Shown: positions 1-8,880, counted from the first letter of the stretch. The stretch: 64,000 bases of DNA from Acidobacteriota bacterium (GCA_014584705.1 JACTMJ010000031.1:243809-307808); one strand, 5' to 3'. The notes: a model not told the origin generated them from the sequence alone. Made by a program: numbers and translations.

Positions 1-685
1 CTTCGGGCAGGTCGCGGAAGAGGCGTTCCATTTCGCCGGGGCTCTTGAGGTGCCGTTCCGCGTTGGCGTCCAGCAGACGGCCGGCGCGGTCCAGCGTTGT
101 TTTGTGGCGCAGGCAGGTGAGCGCGTCGAAGAGCGGCTTGGTTTCGGGCTTGGCGTAGCGCACGCCGTTCGTCGCCAGAAGCGGCAGGCGAAGGTGACGG
201 GCGCATTCGATGCGGCGCTGGTTGGCGATTTCCTGTTCGCGCCGGAGGTGGCGCCGGAGTTCGATGAAGACGCTGCCCGCGCCGAAGGCATCCAGGGCAC
301 GAGTGGCCTGAGCGGGTTCGTGGACCAGGGCCACCAGGCCGCCGGCATGATCAAGGAGATCCTGCCAGACGCAGCGGCCCTCTCCTTTCGGAGAGCGCAG
401 GTGGATGCGTGTGAGCAGACGGCAGAGGTTCTGGTAACCGCGGCGGCTTTCCACCAGAACCGTGAGGCGCTGGCCGTCTTCAAGCGAAATGTCGCAACCC
501 ACCAGGGCGCGCAGGCCCGCTTGTTTTGCCGCCTGGTAAAAGCGCGGCGCGCCATAGACTCCGTCGCGGTCGCAAAGCGCGAGCGCTTCGTAACCCAGGT
601 GGGCGGCCTGCGCCACCAGGTCTTCGGGCAAGGATGCGCCTTCGAGAAAGCTGAACGCCGAAGCGGTATGGAGTTCGATATACAT
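1..685 (-). CDS. dnaE2: Error-prone DNA polymerase DnaE2, N-terminal part (runs off window)
   Basis: The minus strand reads MYIELHTASAFSFLEGAS and continues as a PHP domain typical of the N terminus of C-family polymerases; 228 codons are visible and the rest lies left of the window. DnaE2 is the catalytic subunit of the ImuA-ImuB-DnaE2 translesion mutasome that copies past DNA lesions after damage. The ATG at 685 lies only 20 bases after the imuB stop, so it is the third gene of an imuA-imuB-dnaE2 operon. The start fits the usual DnaE2 N terminus. Family assignment is firm because of both sequence and context; completeness of the gene cannot be judged. Confidence 0.9.
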   Translation of the reverse strand, partial: MYIELHTASAFSFLEGASLPEDLVAQAAHLGYEALALCDRDGVYGAPRFYQAAKQAGLRALVGCDISLEDGQRLTVLVESRRGYQNLCRLLTRIHLRSPKGEGRCVWQDLLDHAGGLVALVHEPAQATRALDAFGAGSVFIELRRHLRREQEIANQRRIECARHLRLPLLATNGVRYAKPETKPLFDALTCLRHKTTLDRAGRLLDANAERHLKSPGEMERLFRDLPE

Positions 686-705
686 GGCTTCCCGGCGAGG
701 GGCGG

Positions 706-2265
706 CTAATCGTAGACCCCGGCGATTCTCCACCGGATGCGGGGAAGTTCGCAGCGAATGCGGAAGAGGCCTCCGCCCACGGCGACGTCCCATTCCTCGA
801 AGTCCCACTCCGCTTCGGTCCACCATTCGCCACCGCTGCGCCAGGGGCCTGCGTGTCGGCCTACCGGCCCGTTGCAGAGGCCGCGCGCGGCTACATGTAC
901 GGGCACGGCGTGTTCGATGCGCACCTCGGCTTCCGGAGCCGGGCGCAGGCAGCGCAGCGCCATGCGAAGGGTAAAGGGAGGCGCCGCCGCGGCGGATGCT
1001 GTCGAGGGGGAAGGCGCAGTGTTCCCGCGAGGACGCTTCTGCATCCTTGCGGGTGCGGTGCTCGCGGCGAAGGGCTTCAGTACACAGGCATCGTCGCGAT
1101 GGGAATCCGGGATGGCGGGTGTGCCCGCGCGGCCCTCACCCACCAGGTTGCCGAGGCGTGCGAGGGTGACGTCCAGTTTCTCCGGGCTGGGCTGCGGGGG
1201 CTCGAATAGCGAGAACTGCGCCACCCGCCGGGGGGAGGCATGAAGGGTCACGCGCATGCCCTCCACGGGCTCGCCAGGAGGATGGGCGGAAAGTTCGAGA
1301 CGCGCCAGAGTGACGAAGGTTTTTGCGTCCGTGTGCGCGGTGGAGAGCAACAGTTCGCGCTCATACCAGCTCCCGCCGGCGAGTTTGAGACCAAGCAGAA
1401 ATTTGCCCGCGGCGAGGTTCTTGCGGTCCAGACGCGCACAGAGGGTTTTCAGCAGGCCGGCGAGGGCGAAAGCAAGCGATTCGAGATCGGCCACCTGCCA
1501 ATCAAAGTCAATGGACTCTTCAAACTCCTCGGCCGCCTGATGAGGCTGAAAGACAGGATCGTCCTGGCCATGCGCCATGCGGAGCCAGCGCGCGGCGGCG
1601 GGGCCGAGGCGGTCAACCACCGCTTTTTCCGGCAGCGTCGCAAAAGCGCCCAGCGTCTCCACCCCCCAGCGGGAAAGAGTCTGCCGGACATCTTCTTCCA
1701 AGGGAAGAAATTCCACCGGCAGCACGTGCAGAAAGGCGATCTCCTGGCCGGGGAAAATATGCGTGATGCCGCTTTGCGTGCGCGCGGCGCACTCGGCGGC
1801 AAAACGGTTGAGGGAGACGGCGACGTTGCCGGGCAGCCCCAGGCGATCGGCTCCGTTGGCCAGTTGGCGGGCGGCCGCATGCGGGTCCTGCAATCCGGCC
1901 AGGTCCGCTAGGAGCAAGCCGGGTTGCACGTCTTCGATGCGGGGAGAAACGGTTAGCGCCATTTCGAGCGTCTCGCGCCTGGCCTGGGCTTCGGCGGCTT
2001 CATCCCGCTCCTGCACGCGAAGGGTTGGGCTGTCGGGAGCCGCGGAGGGCTTGGGGTGCGCCGCAAAGCGCATCCTGGCCTCGGCCAGCGTCATGCCAGC
2101 GCGGATACCCCCGGCGCGCGCGGCGGCGCTGGCGGCATGCACCACGGAGTTAGGCGCTTTTCCGGTGAACACCACCAGCGGCGGCCGGGGCAGACGCCGC
2201 TCCCCCCTCTGCAGAGCGGCGGCGGCGAAGTCGGGAATATAGAGACATGCGTAAATGGGGTGCAT
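706..2265 (-). CDS. imuB: ImuB, Y-family polymerase-like mutasome hub
   Basis: This 519-residue protein has the Y-family polymerase fold layout (opening HPIYACLYIPDFAA, palm through about residue 240, little-finger region to about 345) and is the non-catalytic hub that links ImuA, DnaE2 and the sliding clamp in the mutasome. QFSLF at residues 350-354 matches the beta-clamp-binding pentapeptide expected after the little finger. The tail after 360 is low in complexity and rich in Ala and Pro. The start is decided by a TAAGGAGG sequence in which the imuA stop and the Shine-Dalgarno overlap, 8 bases before ATG 2265. It is the second gene of the cassette. Loss of polymerase activity is known for the family and is inferred here. 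Confidence 0.92.
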   Translation of the reverse strand: MHPIYACLYIPDFAAAALQRGERRLPRPPLVVFTGKAPNSVVHAASAAARAGGIRAGMTLAEARMRFAAHPKPSAAPDSPTLRVQERDEAAEAQARRETLEMALTVSPRIEDVQPGLLLADLAGLQDPHAAARQLANGADRLGLPGNVAVSLNRFAAECAARTQSGITHIFPGQEIAFLHVLPVEFLPLEEDVRQTLSRWGVETLGAFATLPEKAVVDRLGPAAARWLRMAHGQDDPVFQPHQAAEEFEESIDFDWQVADLESLAFALAGLLKTLCARLDRKNLAAGKFLLGLKLAGGSWYERELLLSTAHTDAKTFVTLARLELSAHPPGEPVEGMRVTLHASPRRVAQFSLFEPPQPSPEKLDVTLARLGNLVGEGRAGTPAIPDSHRDDACVLKPFAASTAPARMQKRPRGNTAPSPSTASAAAAPPFTLRMALRCLRPAPEAEVRIEHAVPVHVAARGLCNGPVGRHAGPWRSGGEWWTEAEWDFEEWDVAVGGGLFRIRCELPRIRWRIAGVYD

Positions 2266-2277
2266 CGCGCGCCCTCC

Positions 2278-3012
2278 TTAGCCGGTTGCTTCCAGTTCCA
2301 AAGTGCAGCTTTGCTCTCGCCGAAGCGTGCGCTTTGCCGGTTGCGGGTGCCGTTGGTAAGCCAGAGTCGCTTCCACCTGCATGCCTCCCAGAACGAGGGA
2401 GACGCCCGGACGTCCGTTCCAGCGCGCTTCCTTGCGGCGGAACTCCACGCGGGCGGCGGCGGCATGCGCGGCGATCCCCTTGCAGGTGGCCGCCACCAGC
2501 AAAATACTCCGGGTATTTTCGATACCGCGCTGCAGCTTGAGCCACGGGCGCATCTGCCATTCCTGAAGAAAGCGGCGGGAGCGGGTGCCCATCAGATCCA
2601 GCACGATCAACCCGAAGCCGCCCGCGCCCACGACGAGGTTTACGGCGTCCCAGGCTTCGCGCGGCCACTGGCAGCGCACCAGCAGCAGCCGGTTGAGATC
2701 GACGCCGGCCTGCCGGGCCGTGGGAGGGTGAAAATTGTCTGTGGCATCGATATAGGCGGTGGCTTCGCCACGTTGCGTGGATGCCGCCGTCATCGCCAGA
2801 GCCGCCGCTGTGCATCCGGAAGAAAGCGCCCCGGAGATTTCGTGAATCCGTCCGCGCGCGAGCCCGCCGTTGAGCAGCGTATCGAGCGCCTCCGCCCCGG
2901 TGGAGGCGGAGGGCGGGGCGGGCGCGGTCTCCCCTCGCCAGGGCAGCGAATGCGCCAATCCCCGCTCCCGCAGGAGCCCTTGCAAACGATCCAATGTAAC
3001 GACAGCAGCCAT
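2278..3012 (-). CDS. imuA: ImuA, RecA/SulA-like mutasome protein
   Basis: The 244-residue product resembles ImuA: an N-terminal helical segment (LDRLQGLLRERG), then a RecA-like core with SGALSSGCTAAALAM where RecA has its Walker A, and LIVLDLMGT as the Walker B-like strand. ImuA proteins are damage-induced partners of ImuB and DnaE2. I chose ATG 3012; an upstream in-frame GTG at 3042 would place the start codon inside the palindromic operators, which is less likely. It is the first gene of the minus-strand mutasome operon and is followed 12 bases later by imuB. No good Shine-Dalgarno precedes 3012, so the start is not certain. Confidence 0.88.
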   Translation of the reverse strand: MAAVVTLDRLQGLLRERGLAHSLPWRGETAPAPPSASTGAEALDTLLNGGLARGRIHEISGALSSGCTAAALAMTAASTQRGEATAYIDATDNFHPPTARQAGVDLNRLLLVRCQWPREAWDAVNLVVGAGGFGLIVLDLMGTRSRRFLQEWQMRPWLKLQRGIENTRSILLVAATCKGIAAHAAAARVEFRRKEARWNGRPGVSLVLGGMQVEATLAYQRHPQPAKRTLRREQSCTLELEATG

Positions 3013-3025
3013 GAGGGTGAATCGA

Positions 3026-3058
3026 AGTGTATCGATGTACACTGTAAATATTTACACT
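3026..3058. promoter_or_regulatory. Tandem LexA-like palindromic boxes upstream of imuA
   Basis: Two 18-bp palindromic boxes overlap by three bases: AGTGTA-N6-TACACT at 3026-3043 (perfect arms) and ACTGTA-N6-TACACT at 3041-3058. The second contains CTGT-N8-ACAC, one base away from the CTGT-N8-ACAG LexA box of E. coli. They lie 14-46 bases before the imuA ATG, where SOS control of mutasome cassettes is expected. The lexA gene is not in this window, and the LexA motif of this lineage is not known to me, so the factor is inferred. Confidence 0.6.
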
Positions 3059-3199
3059 ATTGGAAGCGGGAAGCAAGGGGGAGAGCGCGGAAGAAAAAGA
3101 GAGAGAGGAGGGGAAACAGAACCCGATTGTGCCGGAGATTTTGCCTTCCAGAGCCTTGCCTTCTTCCGCTGCGATACACTCGAAAATCGAAGTTTTGCT

Positions 3200-4369
3200 A
3201 TGCGACTTATCCTGGATGCTCATCTGGATCTGGCCTGGAACGCGATGTCGTTTGACCGGGACCAGACCCTGCCCGTAGCCACGCTGCGCGAACGGGAGAA
3301 GGGGATGACGGGGCGGGGGAGGGGCAACTGCACCACCAGCCTTGTCGAAATGCGGAAGGCGGGGGTGGGCCTTTGCCTGGGAACGCTGCTTGCGCGCACG
3401 CTGCCCGCCGGACCGCCGGACCTCAATCCTGTTTCCACCGTTGCCAAGCGAACGCACGGGCCGGTGATCCTTCGCGAGGAACTCGACTACGCCAACCAGA
3501 CCATTACCTGCGCCACGGCGCAAGGGCAGATGGCCTATTACCGGATGCTCGAATTTGACGGCGAAGCGAAGATCGTGCGTACGGCCGAAGACCTGGCGAT
3601 GCTCGCGGACCGGTGGAAAGCCTGGCTCGGGCGCGAGGATGCGGAAGCTGGTGCGCCGCCTCCCATCGGCATTGTGGTTTCCATGGAAGGGGCGGACCCC
3701 ATCCGTGCTCCGCGCGAAGCGGAAAAGTGGTTTGAGAACGGCTTGCGCACCGCCTGCCTGGCCCATTATGGGCCCTGTGTTTATGCCATGGGAACGGGTG
3801 GTGATGGCACTCTTGGGCCCGACGGCGTGGCGCTGGTGGAAGAGTTTGACCGCCTGGGAATCATCCTTGATCTTGTGCACACGGCCGACATTGCCGTCGA
3901 GCAGGCGCTTGACCATTACGGCCGCCCGGTGTTTGTGAGCCATGGCAATTGCCGCGCTCTGGTGCCGCATGACCGCCAGATGAGCGACGCACAGATCCGT
4001 GCTATTGCCGAGCGGGATGGCGTCGTGGGGGTGGTGCTCGATTCCTGGATGATCGTGAAGGATTACCGGCGCGGCTGCGCCCGGCAGGAGAACCCCTCGC
4101 TCGAAGACCTGGCCTGCCACATTGATCACCTCTGCCAGATTACGGGCGCTTCCCGGCACGCCGGCATCGGCAGCGATCTCGACGGAGGCTTCGGTACGGA
4201 ACAGTGCCCGAGGGATGTGGAGACGATTGCGGACTTGCAGCGGCTCGGCGGTATTCTCTCGAAGCGCGGCTACAGCGACGCCGATATCGATGGCGTTTTC
4301 CACGGGAATTTTCTGCGCTTCTTCACCGCGAACCTGCCCCATGTGCCCGTAGAGACGGTGGCTGTATGA
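3200..4369 (+). CDS. Membrane dipeptidase (peptidase M19 family)
   Basis: The 389-residue protein has the renal-dipeptidase TIM-barrel pattern: LILDAHLDLAWN at the N terminus (metal-binding His-x-Asp), SMEGADPI in the middle (bridging Glu), LVHTAD and VFVSHGNCRAL (metal His residues), and GIGSDLDGGFG near the C terminus. M19 enzymes are zinc hydrolases that cleave L-L or L-D dipeptides. The start ATG at 3200 is chosen because MRLILDAHLDL begins the domain; the reading frame is open further upstream, but that part is antisense to imuA. Its stop overlaps the next start (ATGA), coupling it to a DUF997 protein and a sodium symporter, which suggests uptake and hydrolysis of small peptides or related amides. 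Confidence 0.88.
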   Translation: MRLILDAHLDLAWNAMSFDRDQTLPVATLREREKGMTGRGRGNCTTSLVEMRKAGVGLCLGTLLARTLPAGPPDLNPVSTVAKRTHGPVILREELDYANQTITCATAQGQMAYYRMLEFDGEAKIVRTAEDLAMLADRWKAWLGREDAEAGAPPPIGIVVSMEGADPIRAPREAEKWFENGLRTACLAHYGPCVYAMGTGGDGTLGPDGVALVEEFDRLGIILDLVHTADIAVEQALDHYGRPVFVSHGNCRALVPHDRQMSDAQIRAIAERDGVVGVVLDSWMIVKDYRRGCARQENPSLEDLACHIDHLCQITGASRHAGIGSDLDGGFGTEQCPRDVETIADLQRLGGILSKRGYSDADIDGVFHGNFLRFFTANLPHVPVETVAV

Positions 4370-4665
4370 CGTCCGCGGAACGCTGGCGAAATTACCGCCA
4401 GACGCGCCGTGATGCGCGCGTGGCCGTAGCGGGGTGGCTGGCGGCGATGGCTTGGGTTCTAGGCGTGAGTTGGTGGCTGGGCATGGAGCGGCCGACGGTG
4501 CTATGGTGGGGCGTTCCCAAGTGGGCTGTTCTGGGTGTGGGGCTTCCGTGGATTTTGACGTTTGCGTTTAACTCCTGGTTTTCCTGGGCGTTGATCGCGC
4601 AGACCGGCGACGCCACACCGCAGCCGGTTCTGGCCAAACGGGGAGATTCGCGAAGCGATGCCTGA
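4366..4665 (+). CDS. DUF997/YhdT-like small membrane protein
   Basis: This 99-residue protein has two hydrophobic segments (about residues 20-38 and 50-72) and a charged N terminus. Small two-helix DUF997 proteins such as YhdT sit next to sodium:pantothenate symporters in other bacteria and are thought to be partner subunits. Here it starts by ATGA overlap with the dipeptidase and overlaps the symporter gene by 8 bases, so the three are almost certainly translated together. The length and position fit; its exact role is unknown. Confidence 0.7.
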   Translation: MTSAERWRNYRQTRRDARVAVAGWLAAMAWVLGVSWWLGMERPTVLWWGVPKWAVLGVGLPWILTFAFNSWFSWALIAQTGDATPQPVLAKRGDSRSDA

Positions 4666-6163
4666 TACCATTCCCGCGGATGCTCTGCTTATAGAGCGAA
4701 GCGTGAGCGTTGTGCTCTCGTTCATCCTCTACATCGTCATTACCTTCGTATTGGCCTGGTTGGCGCAGCGCAAGGCGCGCGGGCAGCGTTTTCTGGAAGA
4801 GTTTTTCGTCGCGGGCAGAGGTATTGGTGCCTGGGTGCTGGCGCTAACCTGGGTGGCGACCATGGCCAGCGGCGGCACGTTTATCGGCGCGCCCGCCCTC
4901 GCCTGGCAGAACGGTTGGTCGACGCACATCTGGATCGCCGGTTTCATGGTGATCACGCTTACCGGCATGGGCATCCTCGGCAAGCGGATCGCGTTTCTCG
5001 GAGAGGCCACCGGGGCGATGACCATGCCGGATCTGATCCGGGACCGCTTTGAGAGCCGCGGGCTCGGCGCGATTCTGGCCGTGATTACGCTGCTGCTCTA
5101 CGTTGCGTATCTCGTGGCGCAGTACATCGCCGGAGCGCGCGTGATGGAAGTGGCGCTGGGGATGCCGTATTGGGCGGGCCTGCTGCTCGTCTCCGCCACG
5201 GTCACCATCTATACAGCCTGGGGCGGCTTCCGCGCGGTGGCGTGGACCGATGCCTTCCAGGCCATCGTGATGCTGCTGGGTATCCTGCTAGCGCTGGGTT
5301 TCGCATTGCACAAGGCGGGCGGATTCGGCCCGGTTGCGGAGTATCTGGCGCAACAATCTCCTGATCTGCTCGCCCCGACCGGCCCGAACAATTTTCTGCC
5401 GTTCTCGCAAGGGTTCTCGTTCTTCGTGATCTGGCCGCTGGCGGTGCTTGGTCAACCCGCGCTGATGAGCCGCTTTCTGGCTTCGGGAGATCAGCGTGTG
5501 ATTTCGAGAGCGACGCTGATCAACTCGGCCTATGTGCTGTTGCTCTACCCTTCCATCATGACCCTGGGGATTCTCGGGCGCTACCTTGCGCCGGGTATCG
5601 CGACGCCGGACCAGGCCATGCCCGCCACCATTATCGCCGCGGTTCCCACGTGGCTGGCCGGCTTGGTGCTGGCCGCTCCGTTCGCCGCGATTATGTCAAC
5701 AATCAGCTCGTTCCTGCTGGTTACGGGCAGCGCGATCGTGCGCGATCTCTATCACCGCAATCTCGGCCATGCGCTGACGGATCGCAAGGCTCAGATGCTC
5801 TCTCAGGGAACAACCTTTCTGATCGGTGCCGTGGCGCTGCTGATTGCGTTCCGGCCACCAGAGTATCTGCAATACATCGTGATCTTTTCGTCCACCGGGC
5901 TGGCGTCGACGTTTATCGCGCCGACGATTCTGGCCGTATTCTGGCCGCGCGCCACGCGCGCCGGGGCGTATGCGGCGCTTTTCGGAGGGTTTGGCTGCTT
6001 CCTGCTGCAATACGCTCTTTCCGGTACGCGCAGTTGGCTCGGCCTGGATCCGTTTATCTGGAGTTTAAGCCTGAGCTTCCTGCTCGGGATCCTCGTCTCG
6101 CTCGCCACCGCGCCACAGCGAAAGGAATTGCGCGTGGCTTGGTTCGGGGAGGGAGGGTCATAA
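4658..6163 (+). CDS. Sodium:solute symporter family protein
   Basis: A 501-residue integral membrane protein with about 13 hydrophobic segments and the family motifs EEFFVAGRGIGAWVLALTW, TMASGGTFIGAPALAW and GFRAVAWTDAFQ typical of SSS carriers close to PanF. It would import a small organic solute with sodium. The preceding dipeptidase and DUF997 genes overlap it, so the substrate may be a dipeptide product or amino-acid-like compound; pantothenate is another possibility from the YhdT-PanF arrangement. The substrate cannot be read from sequence. Confidence 0.85.
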   Translation: MPDTIPADALLIERSVSVVLSFILYIVITFVLAWLAQRKARGQRFLEEFFVAGRGIGAWVLALTWVATMASGGTFIGAPALAWQNGWSTHIWIAGFMVITLTGMGILGKRIAFLGEATGAMTMPDLIRDRFESRGLGAILAVITLLLYVAYLVAQYIAGARVMEVALGMPYWAGLLLVSATVTIYTAWGGFRAVAWTDAFQAIVMLLGILLALGFALHKAGGFGPVAEYLAQQSPDLLAPTGPNNFLPFSQGFSFFVIWPLAVLGQPALMSRFLASGDQRVISRATLINSAYVLLLYPSIMTLGILGRYLAPGIATPDQAMPATIIAAVPTWLAGLVLAAPFAAIMSTISSFLLVTGSAIVRDLYHRNLGHALTDRKAQMLSQGTTFLIGAVALLIAFRPPEYLQYIVIFSSTGLASTFIAPTILAVFWPRATRAGAYAALFGGFGCFLLQYALSGTRSWLGLDPFIWSLSLSFLLGILVSLATAPQRKELRVAWFGEGGS

Positions 6164-6221
6164 GTCCGGGCAACCCGATCCATCCAATCAGACGAGCGCT
6201 TGCGCCCGTAAAGTGTGCCGG

Positions 6222-6259
6222 AAAAAAGAAAGGGCGCAGTTCCAAAGAACCGCGCCCTT
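6222..6259 (-). terminator. Intrinsic terminator after the PEGA gene
   Basis: An inverted repeat (AAGGGCGC-A-GTTC and its complement with one mismatch, 6230-6259, loop CAAA) is followed on the minus strand by TTTCTTTTTTCC. It lies 27 bases beyond the stop of the minus-strand PEGA gene. It also sits downstream of the symporter gene, but the plus strand has no T run after it. Confidence 0.8.
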
Positions 6260-6285
6260 GCCGTTAGCTTGATCGATGCAGCGTG

Positions 6286-6852
6286 TTAGACGTCCCGGCC
6301 AACCAGATTGATGGTCGTGGTCTGGTTCGGGCTGATCGTGATGCTCTCTTCGTAGGTGGCTCCGGTTTCCGGGTTCTCAAAACGGATGAGGTAGCTTCCC
6401 GGGGGAACCAGCAGACGCTGGAACACGTTGGAGAACTCGTCCACGTGGCCGACATACTGGGCATTGAGCCACACGCCAGTGAACTTGTTCGCGCCTTGGA
6501 TCGTGCGGATCTCGCCGAATGGTGGCTGCGGTGCCTGCTTCGCGGTCATCTTGAAGTTGAATTTCTTGGTCTTGCCCGCTTCCGCCGTGACTTTCGTTTC
6601 GTAATCCTCAAAGCGGGGATCCACCAGCCGAATCGTGTGTTCGCCAGGGCTCACGACGTAGGAGTTGCTGATATGGAAGTTCTCCGCGGATCCGACGTAC
6701 TTGCCGTCAATAAACAACCCGGCGGTGCTGGGGTCCGCCTGCACGCGAATCTTCGCTTCATCCTGTGCCATCAACGGCAGGATGGCGCCAATCATCAGGA
6801 CAAGGGCCAGGATGACGCCGAATCGTCCGAATTTTAAGTTCATGTTCTTCAC
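6286..6852 (-). CDS. Secreted PEGA-domain protein
   Basis: The 188-residue product has a Sec signal peptide (MNLKFGRFGVILALVLMIG, cleavage near LMAQ) followed by two PEGA-like beta units: one around IRVQADPSTAGLFIDGKYVG and SPGEHTIRLVDP, the other around GVWLNAQYVGHVDEF and PPGSYLIRFENP. PEGA domains are small extracellular or surface modules of unclear binding function. GTG 6852 is preferred over ATG 6843 because GAGGAG lies five bases before the GTG. It stands alone, with its own terminator and a possible promoter at 6955-6983. Confidence 0.75.
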   Translation of the reverse strand: MKNMNLKFGRFGVILALVLMIGAILPLMAQDEAKIRVQADPSTAGLFIDGKYVGSAENFHISNSYVVSPGEHTIRLVDPRFEDYETKVTAEAGKTKKFNFKMTAKQAPQPPFGEIRTIQGANKFTGVWLNAQYVGHVDEFSNVFQRLLVPPGSYLIRFENPETGATYEESITISPNQTTTINLVGRDV

Positions 6853-7165
6853 GACTGCTCCTCTTCTGTGTTGTGTCTTCATCGTCCATGGCCAATCTCT
6901 ATGGCCTGCGTGAGTCGGCCCCATAGAGGCCCGCCGGAGGCTGGACGTCCGAAGTTTCTAAATCAAACAATCAAGATTGCAAATGAAATGCGGATCACCG
7001 AATCGGATGTCCAGAGATGGCGCGGGGATTCCTCCCAACCAATTCCACCATTAACTATTGTACTCAAACGGAAAGGGTTTTGTGTTCCGCGTTACACCGC
7101 GCGTCCTTAACCTGTGATTGGAAGGGCGGGATCATCTGGTTGTTTCGCTTCTCGAATGAGGTTCT
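6853..7165. other. Intergenic region, no gene seen
   Basis: This 313-base gap between the PEGA gene and the reductase stop is more AT-rich than its surroundings. Apart from the candidate promoter at 6955-6983 I see no coding potential, RNA gene or repeat in it. Confidence 0.5.
6955..6983 (-). promoter_or_regulatory. Candidate promoter of the PEGA gene
   Basis: On the minus strand TTTGCA (6978-6983) and TAGAAA (6955-6960) are separated by 17 bases, each matching four of six consensus bases. It lies in an AT-rich patch about 100 bases before the gene start. Confidence 0.35.
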
Positions 7166-8158
7166 CTACTCCCCCATTCGCACCAGAATGCGCCCGCGCA
7201 CCTCGCCCCGGAAGATTCGGTCCGCATAGTCGTGAACCTGGTTGAGGTTGATCTCCGTGGTGTTTCGGTCGAGTGCTTCATGAGAGATCAGTTGCGCAAG
7301 CCGCGGCCATAACCGTTGACGTGCGGAGAGAGGTTGGTTCACGGAACTGATTCCAGCCAGCGTTACGCCGCGAAGAATGAACGGAAACACGGTGGCGTTG
7401 AGAGCGGCACCCCCGGCATTGCCGCAGGCCGCCACGCAGCCATAGAGCATCGTCTGCGCGAGTACCCGCGCCAAGGTGCTGCCGCCAACAGTATCGACCG
7501 CTCCGGCCCAGCGGGCCGATTCGAGCGACTTTCCCGGCTCGGAGAATGCCTCGCGAGGCAGTGTTTCGCTTGCGCCATAGTCGATCAGTTGTCGGGCTGC
7601 TTCGGGTTTGCCGCTTACCGCCACCACGCGGAAGCCGAGTTTTGCGAGGAGCATCACTGCTATCGAACCCACGCCGCCCGAAGCGCCAGTCACCAGCACG
7701 TCGCCCTTTTCGGGTGTAACATCATGCCGTTCAAGCGCTTCCACGCAGAGCATCGCCGTGAAGCCGGCGGTGCCGAGCGACATTGCCCTGCGCGCGTCAA
7801 GGCCGGCCGGTATCGGAACGATCCATTCGGGTTTCAGCCGCGCATAGGCGGAGTACCCGCCCCATTCTTCCTCCCCGATGCCGCAGCCCGTGCAGAGTAC
7901 GGCGTCTCCAGGGCGGAAGCGGGGGTCGGCCGATTCCTCCACCACGCCCGCCAGATCAATACCGGGCACAATCGGGAAGCGCCGGACAATCTTCCCGCGA
8001 TCTGTCACTGCCAGGCTGTCCTTATAATTCATGCTCGAGTAGCTCACGCGTACCAGCACCGGATAATCAGGCAGCGCCGACATGGGCAGCATGCGTATGC
8101 CGGATTCAAACTGGTCGCCGGAGCGATCCAATACCAACGCCCGGAATGAGTCGGACAT
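7166..8158 (-). CDS. acuI: Acryloyl-CoA reductase-like quinone oxidoreductase (AcuI/YhdH type)
   Basis: A 330-residue zinc-free MDR reductase. YSSMNYKDSLAVTDRGKIVRR and PIVPGIDLAGVV match the AcuI/YhdH N-terminal catalytic domain, and VTGASGGVGSIAVMLLAKLG (about residues 143-162) is the NADPH-binding glycine-rich loop. AcuI enzymes reduce acryloyl-CoA to propionyl-CoA, a detoxification step. ATG 8158 is preceded by AGAGGAGG nine bases upstream; an upstream TTG at 8182 is less likely. It is monocistronic and divergent from the VOC gene. The AcuI call rests on motif resemblance; other crotonyl-type substrates are possible. Confidence 0.8.
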   Translation of the reverse strand: MSDSFRALVLDRSGDQFESGIRMLPMSALPDYPVLVRVSYSSMNYKDSLAVTDRGKIVRRFPIVPGIDLAGVVEESADPRFRPGDAVLCTGCGIGEEEWGGYSAYARLKPEWIVPIPAGLDARRAMSLGTAGFTAMLCVEALERHDVTPEKGDVLVTGASGGVGSIAVMLLAKLGFRVVAVSGKPEAARQLIDYGASETLPREAFSEPGKSLESARWAGAVDTVGGSTLARVLAQTMLYGCVAACGNAGGAALNATVFPFILRGVTLAGISSVNQPLSARQRLWPRLAQLISHEALDRNTTEINLNQVHDYADRIFRGEVRGRILVRMGE

Positions 8159-8309
8159 GATGCTTAACCTCCTCTTGAGCATAGCGAAGCGGACCCGTGC
8201 GGTTCACGACTGGCAATTTCCCGCCACGATCTCGCGCTTCCCTGTCGAAATTGCACCCCCTCGACCGGCTAAGGGTCAAACGCGGCATCGGCCGCGGAAG
8301 GAACTGGAT

Positions 8310-8783
8310 ATGCAAACGATCAAACCATTTCTCTGGTTCAACACGCAGGCCGAAGAGGCGGCGGAGTTCTACGTCTCAGTCTTTCCCAATTCACGCGTCG
8401 TCAGGGTCAACCATTGCGGAGAAGCCGGTCCGGGTCCCGTGGGCAGCGTATTGCTGGTGGAATTTGAACTGGACGGACAAAGATTCTTTGGCTTGAATGG
8501 CGGGCCGACCTTTCAGTTTACGGAAGCGGTTTCGTTCACTGTCGAATGCGATACGCAGGAGGAAGTGGATCGCTACTGGGAACGGTTAAGCGCGGGCGGC
8601 CGAGAAGTGGAATGCGGGTGGCTGAAAGACAAGTTTGGCCTGTCATGGCAGATCACGCCCCGGGTCCTGGGGCAATTGATGGGCGGCTCCGACGCGGCGG
8701 GGCGCAACCGGGCGATGCAGGCCATGATGGGGATGCGCAAGTTGGATATCGCGGCCTTGCAAAAAGCCTACGACGGCCGCTGA
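8310..8783 (+). CDS. VOC-family PhnB-like protein
   Basis: The 157-residue protein opens with MQTIKPFLWFNTQAEEAAEF and has FGLNGGPTFQFTEAVSF, CGWLKDKFGLSWQITP and a helical C terminus, the hallmarks of the PhnB/3-demethylubiquinone methyltransferase-like branch of the glyoxalase/bleomycin-resistance superfamily. Members form beta-alpha-beta-beta-beta modules; most are of unknown function and only a few are enzymes. A GGAAGGA sequence ends 9 bases before ATG 8310, which decides the start against the longer open frame from 8082. Confidence 0.85.
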   Translation: MQTIKPFLWFNTQAEEAAEFYVSVFPNSRVVRVNHCGEAGPGPVGSVLLVEFELDGQRFFGLNGGPTFQFTEAVSFTVECDTQEEVDRYWERLSAGGREVECGWLKDKFGLSWQITPRVLGQLMGGSDAAGRNRAMQAMMGMRKLDIAALQKAYDGR

Positions 8784-8880
8784 TGCAGGGCGTGCCGAGT
8801 GCCAGGAAACATTTGTAAGCGCGATCCTCGTCTACGGCAGCCGCTCCCAACGCACGCAACGCGCGTGCGTGGATGCTTTT

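Noticed and set aside
50..709. Plus-strand 219-codon frame at the left edge
   Set aside because: Antisense shadow of dnaE2, whose PHP domain is unmistakable on the minus strand.
2150..4342. 730-codon minus-strand frame opposite the dipeptidase and over imuA
   Set aside because: It is antisense to the clear M19 dipeptidase and in a different frame from imuA/imuB.
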